Counted from the first letter of the stretch, positions 18,841-28,804 are shown. The stretch: 40,572 bases of DNA from an uncultured Opitutia bacterium (GCA_913049555.1 CAJWYM010000032.1:1-40572), one strand, 5' to 3'. The notes: generated by a model not told the origin, from the sequence alone. A program made the numbers and translations.

Positions 18841-21800
18841 TCACTGGTCCTCTAAGATCCATCGAAAGTCGATGATTTTCAATCGTCTTCCGAATTTATC
18901 ATTCAAACTATCTTTTGAAGGCAACTCATGAGGCTCCAATGAGTAGTCGATGTATTCAGGAAACCTTTGAATTGTAGCCTCACACAATGCCTTAGACTTG
19001 ACTTGATTTTGAAACTTTACCTCTCCGTAGGCTCGAAGTTTGAAAGTATCTCCTCGAGTGGTCATGATCGGGGCCAATGCTCGGATAATATCTTGTTGCT
19101 TCAAAGTTCCAGGCAATCCTGACAAACTATTTTCATCCACACTGCTTTCAAAGATTGGCGTGGGCATATTGCTGTAGGAACTGAAATTCTGGGTGGAAGA
19201 GACCTCGTTGTTAATCCCGCTATTTCTAATAGCCGCCTCAAGAGTTCCATAATCAATATTATTATCAATATCTCTATTGATAAACTCACCTAAGGATCGA
19301 GTGGGAGCTTTTCTAAGCTGGGTTCGTTTCTTTATTTCTTCGACAATCTCCCCTGCCAAAGTATCCATTTCCTTATCAGATACAGACAAATAGCCGCTGT
19401 ATTGCTTGCCAGCATCCCCCCATAGAGAATTCAATTCTAGACTTGGAACAAAATTATGAAAAAAAGGAGTCTTTTCTTCTTTTATTTCGTAGGGCTTTGA
19501 GTCATAGGAATCAATGACGACTCCATCCCTCCAGGACCAACTCATGGCATTGACTGATAAATCTCTAAAACCAGATAAAACCGCCTTCCATGCCTCTTTA
19601 CTAAAGGAATTCACATTGAAAGGCCCATCAATCATTAGATGAGAGGCGGCACGATTGAACCCTAATTCGCCCACACCCTCATAAAAGTCTGAAGCCTTCG
19701 GATTTCCATAGTAGAGAAATCTAGTATTCGCTAATGGCTTGCCTTGTTGAATGTATTCATCATCAAAACTCACTCCGTAAGGAAAAGTTGTCTTTTTATC
19801 CCGAACATTACTCGCTCCAGATTCAGGCTCAGGAACTGTGGATAAAAAATAAGGATCGAACAGAGTATTGTTATAAAGATAAGACAAATCGTATCTACTT
19901 GGCATCCCATCCAAATTCGATGCATCCATGACCTGTGAAGAATCGAAGGAAATGGGTTTTAGAGAGGATCCTATCGGTCTTGATGGAGATCCATACGTCC
20001 AAGGAATGGGACAATGAGCAAAATCTCCCATAGAAATTAAAGGGTGCCTAGGAGCATCATACAAACAAATGCGATTGAAACCATTCAATCCAAACTCTCC
20101 CCCATAAAATCCATATCCATCATAGGTTGGAGGAAGAGCGTCGGAAGACAGAGTTTCTATATCAGAAATGAGACCCACCTCTCCATAGTACATTGCAGAA
20201 GGCGCATTGGTAAAAGAACCCAATCCACAAGCAGTAGGACAAATTTGGGAGAAAATGGGCACCTGCATATCTATACTTGAATTCGTAGTAAAAGTTCTAA
20301 TGTCATGGGCAATAATAATACTGCTAGGAATATCATTCATAGCTCCAGCAGTGCCCGATAAGAATTCAGTCTCCCCCGATGGAAAATTTACAATAAACTC
20401 TTTGCCATCGGTGGCATTGGTTGTCGAAGAGATCTCTAGATCCATATTAGCACTATGGTTATTCCTTTTCTCAACGACTATGGAAATCAAATCTCCGCTT
20501 TGAAATACATGGACATCCGTCTCTTTCTCCGTGGAATTAATCTCATTGTAAACACCGCCTTTGTAAATTACAGCTTGATGATTTTGCTCAGAAACTACAG
20601 AGCCCGGTTGCCGAAGAAGAAATAAACCTTCCCCCTTGGAGATTTTATTCCCGTTCACCGTCCATCGAATAATGACCCGATCGTCGTCTCCGACAATCGG
20701 AGAGATTGTAGACTCTGATGGCGGCTGATCATAAGAAATATCATAGTCCCAATCATAACTGTTTTTCTGAAGTGCAAGCACCCAGACAGCACCCGGTGGC
20801 ATGACTTTTCCAGCATTATAAAATTGACCACCCTCCTGAAGAGTCTTTGCATCCAAAATTTTCCATCGAACATCTCCCCCTTGAATCACATCATCAGCAG
20901 TTCCAAAAGTATTGTCGTTCCCTCTATGATTCCCGTCCAAAGAAGTTTTCAGATTGAAACTAGTCACAGTAACACCATTCCTTTTAACCTCGATTGGAAT
21001 TCTGATTGCACTCACGAGCTGCATGTAGGCATCCCCACTAATTAGAATCCCTTGATTGTTTTTATATTTCTCTAAATCGATTGGGAAGTTGTAAGGATTC
21101 CACAACATGAAAGAAGGATGCAAAGTGAATTCTAAATAATAATTATTGACTGCATTTCCTAAATTATCCACGTAGGTAATAGGACGCGTTCGAGCAGAGA
21201 CTTTTATGGTTGCTCTGATTAAGACCGGCTTGACAGTGTTTGTATTGAGATTGTTGTCATAAAAGTTTTCCGAGGGATCAGAATATTTATACGGAGAGCT
21301 GAGCGAATTGTATCGGATTCCGGCACGAAATCCCCCATATCTTCCTGGGCTGTTTAACCTCATCATCATTTTAGCATCGGAGCTTTTCACATTGTCCAAA
21401 CCATGATACTGAACTCCAGTATATCCAGTCTCTTTCACAAGAAAGTCATCTTCACTTCGATAAGAATTATAAAAATCTCTAAAAACTTTCCAATGCTCTC
21501 CATAAACTTGAGTTCCGGATAAAATCGTTTGATTGCCCGCATTCAAGTCCACTCGATTGTCTTGTCTGCTTCCACCAACTCCCTCAGTAAATACCTCCAA
21601 ATACTCATTGCTTAGAGCTCTTGACAAATCCTTTCTCAAGCCTCCATCTCTATTGTTGCTAATTACTCCCCTAGAAAAAACAGTGAAATGATTGTTAAAA
21701 TAGGTGAACTTCTCTCCGTGTGAATCTCCAGGGAGTGAGTTCAAATTAAGATACCCACTATTCACCAAACCCGAAAGGCTGTAAATTTTCTTGATCGTTT

Positions 21801-22581
21801 CCTCAAAATCAGAATGCCCCGTGTTATAATTGGAGAAAGGAGCCTGATTTCCTACTTGGAACAACAATGGATTGGCTCCCGGATATACAGACAATCGCCT
21901 ACTAGAATCTACCAATGCCAATTCATGGCTTGTATTGATTACATTTCCATTCCCATCCTTAGGAACAAAGGAAGCATGAACTGGAGCAAGATTCGCTTTG
22001 AGAGATTCATCTTGAGCAACCCATGCATAGGAACCAGATAAGTTCTGCTCAGAACCCCAAAGATAAACCCGCTCGCCTTTCAATGATTGCGGATTTTGCT
22101 CAGAGGGCGGATCTATTTTGATCAAATCCACAGCGTCTACCAATACATCCTCCCTCACTTGATTGGAAGAAAATAGTTTCTCCAATTTCGTGGCTTTCAT
22201 AGAGATCAATGGATGAGGATCATAATTTTCAATTGGATTTGAGTGCCAGACAATTGTGTAAGGATTGTTCTGATCCTCTAAACTGTCTGCTCTGCAAGTG
22301 ACTCGCTGATCGGGCCCTAAGCTTTTCTGCAATTCCGCAACAGCTATCTTAAGACCAGCAATCGCATTCAATTTAGCAAGTTGGGTGCTTCTATGATTGG
22401 AACTGCTAGACATCTCAATGGATATCAAATGCGACATTGAAACCATCAACAATAATAGAAGAGATGCAAACAACAAGGACAGGATTAAAGCAAAGCCTTG
22501 ATTCTTAGGGTTGGACCGAAACTTGAATAGATAGGAAGGATTGGTTGATCTAGAATGGGAGACTGAAGTAAAAGGTTTCAT
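18841..22581 (-). CDS. Verru_Chthon cassette protein A, giant prepilin-like protein
   Basis: About 1246 residues from the ATG at 22581; the frame could begin at TTG 22623. Near the N-terminus, NPKNQGFALILSLLFASLLLLLMVS is a basic segment followed by a hydrophobic helix, resembling PilX/GspK-type prepilins with a G-F processing site. The long exported body contains segments such as HPSFMLWNPYNFPIDL, YSGYLSVSDKEMDTLAGEIVEEIKKR and a C-terminal FRILEAYGEVK-like stretch, which match my memory of the Verru_Chthon cassette A family known almost only from Verrucomicrobiota. Function is unproven; it is thought to belong to a pilus- or secretion-like assembly. The usual B, C and D cassette partners are not adjacent. 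Two secreted paralogues are divergently encoded. Confidence 0.75.
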   Translation of the reverse strand: MKPFTSVSHSRSTNPSYLFKFRSNPKNQGFALILSLLFASLLLLLMVSMSHLISIEMSSSSNHRSTQLAKLNAIAGLKIAVAELQKSLGPDQRVTCRADSLEDQNNPYTIVWHSNPIENYDPHPLISMKATKLEKLFSSNQVREDVLVDAVDLIKIDPPSEQNPQSLKGERVYLWGSEQNLSGSYAWVAQDESLKANLAPVHASFVPKDGNGNVINTSHELALVDSSRRLSVYPGANPLLFQVGNQAPFSNYNTGHSDFEETIKKIYSLSGLVNSGYLNLNSLPGDSHGEKFTYFNNHFTVFSRGVISNNRDGGLRKDLSRALSNEYLEVFTEGVGGSRQDNRVDLNAGNQTILSGTQVYGEHWKVFRDFYNSYRSEDDFLVKETGYTGVQYHGLDNVKSSDAKMMMRLNSPGRYGGFRAGIRYNSLSSPYKYSDPSENFYDNNLNTNTVKPVLIRATIKVSARTRPITYVDNLGNAVNNYYLEFTLHPSFMLWNPYNFPIDLEKYKNNQGILISGDAYMQLVSAIRIPIEVKRNGVTVTSFNLKTSLDGNHRGNDNTFGTADDVIQGGDVRWKILDAKTLQEGGQFYNAGKVMPPGAVWVLALQKNSYDWDYDISYDQPPSESTISPIVGDDDRVIIRWTVNGNKISKGEGLFLLRQPGSVVSEQNHQAVIYKGGVYNEINSTEKETDVHVFQSGDLISIVVEKRNNHSANMDLEISSTTNATDGKEFIVNFPSGETEFLSGTAGAMNDIPSSIIIAHDIRTFTTNSSIDMQVPIFSQICPTACGLGSFTNAPSAMYYGEVGLISDIETLSSDALPPTYDGYGFYGGEFGLNGFNRICLYDAPRHPLISMGDFAHCPIPWTYGSPSRPIGSSLKPISFDSSQVMDASNLDGMPSRYDLSYLYNNTLFDPYFLSTVPEPESGASNVRDKKTTFPYGVSFDDEYIQQGKPLANTRFLYYGNPKASDFYEGVGELGFNRAASHLMIDGPFNVNSFSKEAWKAVLSGFRDLSVNAMSWSWRDGVVIDSYDSKPYEIKEEKTPFFHNFVPSLELNSLWGDAGKQYSGYLSVSDKEMDTLAGEIVEEIKKRTQLRKAPTRSLGEFINRDIDNNIDYGTLEAAIRNSGINNEVSSTQNFSSYSNMPTPIFESSVDENSLSGLPGTLKQQDIIRALAPIMTTRGDTFKLRAYGEVKFQNQVKSKALCEATIQRFPEYIDYSLEPHELPSKDSLNDKFGRRLKIIDFRWILEDQ

Positions 22582-22893
22582 TTGGGGCAGTTTAAATTTT
22601 TCACAAAAGAAACCTGAAGTCAACGGGGATTGAATACGCAGAAAACAAAAATTTTGAATACAAGAATTGAGCTCATTAAGGGATCATTACAACCTACAAA
22701 ATACCGATACTTCCAGATTTTTACAATGGTTCATCACGTCATAATGATGTCCACTTACGATTGTAGCATTGTTTAACAGTAACCTGTCATATCAAGACAT
22801 TGAATTTCCCTAATAACTCCACTATCCTGACTCTCTTTTTATTTGTATTTATCAAAAACAAGTTTATAAGCTATCACTGTTTGTAATTACCTC

Positions 22894-23604
22894 ATGCAAA
22901 ATCTAAAAACAAAAAAATGGGTGCGGATCCTCTCCCCACTCTCTTTCTTCCTATTTTCCTGCCTATTATCGGCACAAACTCCATTCAAAAAAGGAAATTA
23001 TTTCCAAGTAATTACGACTCTTGAGCCCATTAAAGGAGAGCTCTGGCACAATTCTATCCTCAATGAGAGGATTCCTATCGTGGCTACTTCTCATCAAAGA
23101 AGCGTCGCCCAAAAGTATGCAGACAGTGCCACAATTCCTTTTTACGGGAATCGAGTGGATGAGGAGGATCAACCCATTCCAGATGCCATTGCTCAAGTGC
23201 CTCCAAACAGTTCTCGACTGCTCCTACTATTTCAAAAAAACAAAGAACCTCAACCCAACGGATTGCTCTATAAAGTGATCTCGATCAAGGACGATCTAGA
23301 GAGCTTTCCTAGTGGAACCTTTCAATTTTATAATTTTAGTTCCTCGGAACTAGGCATCTACATAGACAAAAAAAATAAATTATTAGCTCCAAAAAAACAA
23401 ACCATTATTCCTGTATCTCCCCCCAAAATTGGAGATATTTGGGTAAAAATGGTTGTAATAAAAGAAAAAAAGCCCATTCAAATGGTTTATTCCAATGGTT
23501 GGTACCACCGGGAAAATCTAAGAACTTTAGTGTTTATCATTCAAGACCCTAAAACTGGAAGAATCAAACCTATCAGAATCAAACAAACCATCGTTAAATC
23601 CTAA
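22894..23604 (+). CDS. Secreted protein of unknown function, paralogue 1
   Basis: A 236-residue protein with a clear signal peptide (VRILSPLSFFLFSCLLSAQ, cleavage probably after SAQ). I do not recognise a family. The mature part seems beta-rich and shares landmarks with the next gene: FKKGNYFQVIT, PDAIAQVPPNSSRLLLLFQK, GLLYKVISIKDDLESFPSGTFQFYNF and NGWYHRENLRTLVFI. It is divergent from the Verru_Chthon A gene across about 310 bases, which suggests that it is exported to the same envelope machinery (inference). The ORF on the opposite strand is a shadow. Confidence 0.7.
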   Translation: MQNLKTKKWVRILSPLSFFLFSCLLSAQTPFKKGNYFQVITTLEPIKGELWHNSILNERIPIVATSHQRSVAQKYADSATIPFYGNRVDEEDQPIPDAIAQVPPNSSRLLLLFQKNKEPQPNGLLYKVISIKDDLESFPSGTFQFYNFSSSELGIYIDKKNKLLAPKKQTIIPVSPPKIGDIWVKMVVIKEKKPIQMVYSNGWYHRENLRTLVFIIQDPKTGRIKPIRIKQTIVKS

Positions 23605-23618
23605 GCGAATCTCTCCAC

Positions 23619-24323
23619 ATGCGTTCCCCAAAAATGAAACTACCCCTCAAATTTCTCTTCTTTTTTTATTTTACAATTTCTTTGATCTATGGGGTTGATA
23701 AATGGAAGTCAGGGAATTTTTTCAATATAGTCACTCTAGACAAACTGCATACGTCCTCTTTTCAGTATCTTTTAAATGGCAAAAAAGTAGAGCTGAACAT
23801 ACACAAATCGCGTAGTATTTCTCATCCTTATGGAGAGGAAGAGAAAAACTTTCTGTTATACTCGAATAGAAAGAATAAATTAGGTGAGTGGATTCCGGAT
23901 GCTGAAGCAATGCTTCCAAAGGATGCCAGCCGATTGCTGTTTATTTTAAAAAAGAAAGCGAATCCGAGTGTAAAAGGTCAAATCTATGACATTCATGTTC
24001 TCAAAGATGATCTAAATTCCTTTTCACAGGGTTCTTTGCGCTTTATAAACTTTTGCGATCAACCCACTGCGTTTGAAATAGGAAAAGAAAAATTCATAGT
24101 CAATCCTGAAACCGGTCATACCATTTCCAACCCATCTGAAAACAATTTAGATGTTCGAGTAAAAGCTTACCAAATGATCCAAACCGAGAATCAATTTACT
24201 AAGAAACTTGTCTACATCAATGCTTGGTCTCAAAGAGACAATCAAAGAACGGATGTTCTTATAAGTAAAAAGAAAAATAAAAATGTGACCATTGAACGTA
24301 TCAAACAAACGATCAATGAATGA
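23619..24323 (+). CDS. Secreted protein of unknown function, paralogue 2
   Basis: A 234-residue protein beginning 14 bases after paralogue 1, so both are in one transcript. The signal peptide is KFLFFFYFTISLIYG; the start may be ATG 23619 or the internal ATG at 23634. It repeats the pattern of its neighbour: WKSGNFFNIVT, PDAEAMLPKDASRLLFILKK, GQIYDIHVLKDDLNSFSQGS, RFINF and INAWSQRDNQRTDVLI. Similarity is weak but co-linear from end to end, indicating an old tandem duplication. No known catalytic motif, cysteine pattern or lipobox is visible. The KDDL-x-SF-x-x-G core is the best handle for a profile. Confidence 0.7.
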   Translation: MRSPKMKLPLKFLFFFYFTISLIYGVDKWKSGNFFNIVTLDKLHTSSFQYLLNGKKVELNIHKSRSISHPYGEEEKNFLLYSNRKNKLGEWIPDAEAMLPKDASRLLFILKKKANPSVKGQIYDIHVLKDDLNSFSQGSLRFINFCDQPTAFEIGKEKFIVNPETGHTISNPSENNLDVRVKAYQMIQTENQFTKKLVYINAWSQRDNQRTDVLISKKKNKNVTIERIKQTINE

Positions 24324-24935
24324 AATTTTTCGCCTGTTTAAACCTGTAACAAATCTTCACGTCTTCACTTTCAACAATATTTATTAAAATCAAAATTCAT
24401 GAATTCGCGTGGATGGATAAAAGTTAATTTCAATGCCCAAACTAGATCCAACAATGGTTTGAAAACGGGTCCATTGCATTTCTTTTACCCATAGTGAAAA
24501 AAGAAATCCTCAGGTTCTGTCAAAATCTGAGGATCGGTGGATATTTGCACTGAATGAAGTCAGAATCCGCTGTCAGATTCTGGACTATATTTATTTAAGG
24601 TTTCCTATCCTTGTAATTTGGCTTTTTCAAAAAAAAGAATTGGAGTGTTTTAAGCTGCCAACCCCTTAAAAAAGAGAGCATCCAATTTGTTATGAACAAA
24701 AATTGTAAACCTTACTCAAAAATTCGTAATATTGTGCGCAAATTCCTCATTTTAACTTTGATTTCGAGCATCACAGATTCAGATGCAATGCTCTTTCAAA
24801 CCTTCATGAAACCAATAAGTTCTATTTCAGGAAATAAGAACTCATTTCGTTCAAATATTTTTGCATGAATCTCATTCTCTATTTCATCCACGGGATTGAG
24901 AAGCCCGATTTACTAAAAAGATTATGGAAAAGAAA
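24324..24935. other. Intergenic region with two hairpins
   Basis: A 610-base gap between the + strand secreted pair and the - strand carbohydrate operon, with no plausible gene. It contains two adjacent hairpins, at 24506-24534 and 24558-24585, described separately. The rest is AT-rich with no visible repeat family or tRNA. Confidence 0.4.
24506..24585 (+). terminator. Tandem hairpins, possible terminator or small RNA
   Basis: The first hairpin pairs ATCCTCAG (24506-24513) with CTGAGGAT (24527-24534). The second pairs AGT-CAGAATC (24558-24567) with GATTCTG-GACT (24576-24586 region), about 10 bp with one bulge, followed by ATATTTATTTAA. They start 180 bases after the second secreted-protein gene. 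They may end that transcript, or be a separate small RNA. Confidence 0.35.
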
Positions 24936-25619
24936 TCAGTCAGAAAAAGACAAAGAGGTGAATCCATAGGACCCACCACCTGTGTTTTCAAAACGGATGG
25001 GAGTATTTCTTTTAATAGGCAGTTTCGCATCTTTTTTACCAATCATATCTCCGACTGTAAAACCGTCCTTAAAGATTGGATTATTTTTTATAATGAAAAG
25101 ACCCTCAGAACTTTTGTATTGAATGCCATCGGAGGGATTCAAACCCTGCAATCCCTTCCAGGAATCGCAACGAATAGAAATCTCTTTTTGTTGTCCATTC
25201 CAACTCCTGAAAGTTATGCCCACAAATTTAAGGTCATTGTCTGCCTTAAATGCAAGGGCTTCTTTCGGATCAATAAACCATCGCTTGTCTCCCTTCAATC
25301 CATAGCAATCGATACCCAGTCCATTCATATCCACAAAAATTGATGGCTCTGTGGATAAATTCTTGCCATCGCAAGCCACAATCTCAGTCATAGTAAAGCG
25401 AATCTCTTTTCTGCCAATTTTAAGACCCTCTCCACCCCAGGAGTCCCCAACAATGCAACTATGAATAGAATCTTCCACATCATAATTGGAAACATTGATA
25501 GTAGAAACACCATCGCCGTCTACGTCGTCCTTAGTTAACAAGGCAACCGTTCCTGCATTCAACACAAAAACACAACTGACAAAAACAAAAACTAAACAAG
25601 TAGACTTCGACACATTCAT
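24936..25619 (-). CDS. Small secreted protein of unknown function in carbohydrate operon
   Basis: A 227-residue protein with a signal peptide (STCLVFVFVSCVFVLNAGTV). No family recognised. The mature N-terminus has DDVDGDGVSTINV, a D-x-D-G-D-G pattern like a calcium-binding loop. Beta-strand-like segments follow (LKIGRKEIRFTMTEIVACDG, DLKFVGITFRSWNGQQKEISI, GGGSYGFTSLSF), so a carbohydrate-binding or beta-sandwich domain is possible but unproven. It is third in an apparent operon after the GH127-type and large glycosidase genes, 38 bases downstream of the latter. The overlapping + strand ORF is a shadow. Confidence 0.65.
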   Translation of the reverse strand: MNVSKSTCLVFVFVSCVFVLNAGTVALLTKDDVDGDGVSTINVSNYDVEDSIHSCIVGDSWGGEGLKIGRKEIRFTMTEIVACDGKNLSTEPSIFVDMNGLGIDCYGLKGDKRWFIDPKEALAFKADNDLKFVGITFRSWNGQQKEISIRCDSWKGLQGLNPSDGIQYKSSEGLFIIKNNPIFKDGFTVGDMIGKKDAKLPIKRNTPIRFENTGGGSYGFTSLSFSD

Positions 25620-25657
25620 ACAATTCCTTTCAATTTATATTATTTATTGGGATCGGA

Positions 25658-28600
25658 TCATTTCATTCTTTTCCAAGCTTTGGCTGGAATCTTCTTTAAA
25701 ATAGGATCATCACCGGGACGCATTTCATAAAGTAATTTCGATCTATGGTGGGCTTGATAATAATATATATCTACGCGATGGAGTCCTTTCTTCAATCCAA
25801 TATAATCATCTTTAATCCAAGGATCATAATCACTGCTTGAGTTCAATTCAACGGCACTTTGACCATCAATCAACAAATGAGATCCATCATCCGAGTGCAC
25901 TTTAATATTATACACCTGATCGGCTTGAATATCCAGATATCCTGTTAAATGAAGCGCATAATTTTCATTGCGTCCAATTTTTTTCTGAATCGAGTCCAAA
26001 ACGATTTCATTCGACACTCCTTTTTGATCTAAATGTCCCCTACCCAATTCCTTGAGGGAGGAAAAATCTGGCAACCGCTTTTGTTGAGGAGGAATTTCAT
26101 AAGCTACAAAGTCCAATCCTGTTTCCAAAAGACCTCTGTCAATATCTGCAGCCGGCAACAATTCGGTGTCCTCAAAAGTCAAATCAAAAGGCAGGTAGGA
26201 AGAACCCTCATCCCCAAATGCCCGAAATCTAAATTCGGTGGTATTTGTGATTTCAATCCCTTGATCCGGAAAAACCGGAGATTTGGTATCGGGAACACTT
26301 CCATCCATCGTGTATCTAACAATTGTTCCAGGAGTTAAATTCTCCGCCTGAACAAGAGTAGATTTATGAAATATTCTCGTGCGAGGGGTTGCCCATATCA
26401 GAGACTTATGTGATTTGTTCTTCTGAGCATTCAAATGAAGTTCTGCGGACATATTTGCAAATGCTCCCTCATTTGTTTCTTCAAAAAGCATCTGTCCAGA
26501 ATCCTGTTCCTTTACAAAACTTCCTTTTTTGCCTAGAAGATTCCGATCTTCAGGATGAATTTTGATAGCATTTTTATTCATTGGAGAGCCCGACAAATCC
26601 ACCTTTAAATGGTAAGCATTGTCCTCTTTTTCACGAGAAACATGGGCACGAACCCAATTTGTTTTACCTTCCAAAACGACTGGTGTGTAGGTCTCTATAA
26701 AATCCCAACTCGGTGGCAGATTAGGAGCCACAGTGAAAGTGCTTTCCGGGATCGAATAATCAATGCCTGCCAACCACTCAATCATAGGACAAACCAGAGC
26801 AATATCCCAATTGTAGTACCGAGAACCCCAACTTTTATGATCGGATTCCCAAGCCTCAGGCGCTACTGGGTATCCCCATTCACGAGTCATCCCTTTAATA
26901 TGGTTGAGAATGGTTAACATTCCTGGATAAGGTCTTTCCTGTCGAAACATACCATCCGCTCCCAACCAAAGTGAGATCGTAGAACACCGAAAAATCCCAT
27001 TTGGAGGGGAGTCTGCAGCGCGTGTGTTGATCCCAACTGGGGACATGAAACCCACCTCGGTGTCCATGACATGCTTATCAATCATCTCTGCTCCCCATTC
27101 TTTAGGCATGGCATCAGACTGCAATGCAACTAAGGCCCAAATATCCTTCCAAGGTGTATTTTTACCTCCAAAAAATCCATCCCACTGGCCGGACCAACGA
27201 TTTTTAAAGGATTTAATATTATTTTTACGGAAATTTTCCCATTGAGCAATGTCATCAGCATAACCCAGAGTTTTGGCCATCTTTTGGAGGTCATTGATCG
27301 CATTGATCTCAATCCCAAAAGTAGGAGTCGGTCCTTTTTTATCTAAATAAAGAGGTTTAAAAACTTTGGTATACACTTCTTCCAAATAACTTTTATCTCC
27401 CGATCTTCTATACTGCTCCCATGCGGGTTCTACAGTTCCCGTAAATCCCATAAAAGCATCCATACTACGCCACTCTATACCAAAATTATCGGGCATTTGA
27501 TTGGCTTTATTTTTGAAAGGAACCATAAATTGCCAGGATAAAATGTTGCCATGTCCGTAGGACCATTTATCGGCAACCCAAGAACCTGCTTGGGTATAAG
27601 CCCAAGAGTCCCACAAATGAAGACCCATAAAATTATTAATCGCAGTCTGTGTATGGGGATATTTCAAATAACCCTCTTCGATGTCTCTAAAATACATGAA
27701 GTAAAGGGACCAAAGGTAATAATAGGTTTTTACAGACAAATCGTCAGAACAGCGAAAATAAGGGATCTGTTGATTCAACAAATCGTTCATGTAAGTAGTT
27801 TTGCCATCGAGAGATTTTTTCGGCGCTTTCAAAACCTTTTTGGCAGCAGCAATCGCGTCCTCCAACTCATCCGCTACCGAATAAGTCAAAGTGACTGGTA
27901 TCCCGGCTGGTATTTTTATCTTGAATGAAAAAAGTACATTTCCATGCTTCTCATCCCTATCAAACTTTGGATTTTCAATCGGAGCGTCCGAACTAATCAC
28001 AAAATCCAGACCATTGTACATGAGATCGCCTGTTACAACTGGCTTCTTCCACTCAGTCTTCACAAAAATCTTAGCATTCTCTTCAAAGTGAATCGCGTTG
28101 TTTGCTTTATCAAACTCAATTTTTGTTTTGTTTCCACGCATCATTGGCTCTGTTGGGTCATCCCCATCAAATCCGGGAACATTTTGCTTCATTGCAAAGC
28201 TTTCACCATCAAAAACGATTTCTATATCTTTATCAGAAGTAATGATGTCTGTTAAAACATCGTTTTCACTGATAAATTTTTCCTCTTTGATACGAACCCC
28301 ATCAATGTTGTATTCTGTAATCTGTCTATCAGGTCGCCAATAATTTTTTTCTGCGCGAGGATATTCGTACGATTTGCCATTCAAAATCAAGGTTCCTTTC
28401 GCACCTTTATTGTGTCTGTAAAAGTCCCAGCCCCATTTATCATGTCCAATCCCTGTTCGTTCATCTTTGACAATTCCATAACCTCGAGCTCTTCCATCTC
28501 TAAAAATAGGGTGAGTAAAACCTAAAGTTTCAAATTCAAAATGTTTGTCCCATTCAGCCGCACTTTTACCAGATACGTAGTACAGTTTGTTGCCTGCAAG

Positions 28601-28777
28601 AAAACCATGGTGTTCCCCTTCGATGTCTCTTTCCAACATCTTGCAATAATCCTCAAAAGGAGGTTCTGATGTATCGATTTCCTTGGAATACTTAGAGTCA
28701 GTTGGGCCCGAACAAGCAGCCACACTTACAATGACAAAGAGCGAATACACCCATGCATATTTTTTTTGTTTATTCAT
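25658..28777 (-). CDS. Large lipoprotein with glycosidase-like core, CHB_HEX_C-like and PA14-like domains
   Basis: About 1039 residues from ATG 28777; an in-frame GTG at 28801 would add eight. It has a lipoprotein signal peptide with lipobox SVAAC (Cys 22), so it is probably membrane-tethered outside the cytoplasm. A beta-rich N-terminal domain precedes an alpha-toroid region (about 330-700) with NNFMGLHLWDSWAYTQAG, GYPVAPEAWESDHKSWGS and YYNWDIALVCPMIEWLAG. These recall six-hairpin glycosidases such as GH63 and its relatives. Near residue 800-870, VRYTMDGSVPDTKSPVF is a chitobiase C-terminal-like motif. The last 130 residues (IKVHSDDGSHLLIDGQSAV and GLHRVDIYYYQ) are PA14-like. The precise GH family and substrate are not known to me. 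It follows the GH127 gene closely. Confidence 0.75.
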   Translation of the reverse strand: MNKQKKYAWVYSLFVIVSVAACSGPTDSKYSKEIDTSEPPFEDYCKMLERDIEGEHHGFLAGNKLYYVSGKSAAEWDKHFEFETLGFTHPIFRDGRARGYGIVKDERTGIGHDKWGWDFYRHNKGAKGTLILNGKSYEYPRAEKNYWRPDRQITEYNIDGVRIKEEKFISENDVLTDIITSDKDIEIVFDGESFAMKQNVPGFDGDDPTEPMMRGNKTKIEFDKANNAIHFEENAKIFVKTEWKKPVVTGDLMYNGLDFVISSDAPIENPKFDRDEKHGNVLFSFKIKIPAGIPVTLTYSVADELEDAIAAAKKVLKAPKKSLDGKTTYMNDLLNQQIPYFRCSDDLSVKTYYYLWSLYFMYFRDIEEGYLKYPHTQTAINNFMGLHLWDSWAYTQAGSWVADKWSYGHGNILSWQFMVPFKNKANQMPDNFGIEWRSMDAFMGFTGTVEPAWEQYRRSGDKSYLEEVYTKVFKPLYLDKKGPTPTFGIEINAINDLQKMAKTLGYADDIAQWENFRKNNIKSFKNRWSGQWDGFFGGKNTPWKDIWALVALQSDAMPKEWGAEMIDKHVMDTEVGFMSPVGINTRAADSPPNGIFRCSTISLWLGADGMFRQERPYPGMLTILNHIKGMTREWGYPVAPEAWESDHKSWGSRYYNWDIALVCPMIEWLAGIDYSIPESTFTVAPNLPPSWDFIETYTPVVLEGKTNWVRAHVSREKEDNAYHLKVDLSGSPMNKNAIKIHPEDRNLLGKKGSFVKEQDSGQMLFEETNEGAFANMSAELHLNAQKNKSHKSLIWATPRTRIFHKSTLVQAENLTPGTIVRYTMDGSVPDTKSPVFPDQGIEITNTTEFRFRAFGDEGSSYLPFDLTFEDTELLPAADIDRGLLETGLDFVAYEIPPQQKRLPDFSSLKELGRGHLDQKGVSNEIVLDSIQKKIGRNENYALHLTGYLDIQADQVYNIKVHSDDGSHLLIDGQSAVELNSSSDYDPWIKDDYIGLKKGLHRVDIYYYQAHHRSKLLYEMRPGDDPILKKIPAKAWKRMK

Positions 28778-28804
28778 AATTAATTTACTTTGATATTTCA
28801 CTCA

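Noticed and set aside
24924-25343. 139-codon + strand frame
   Set aside because: Antisense shadow of the small secreted protein, which has a signal peptide and operon context.
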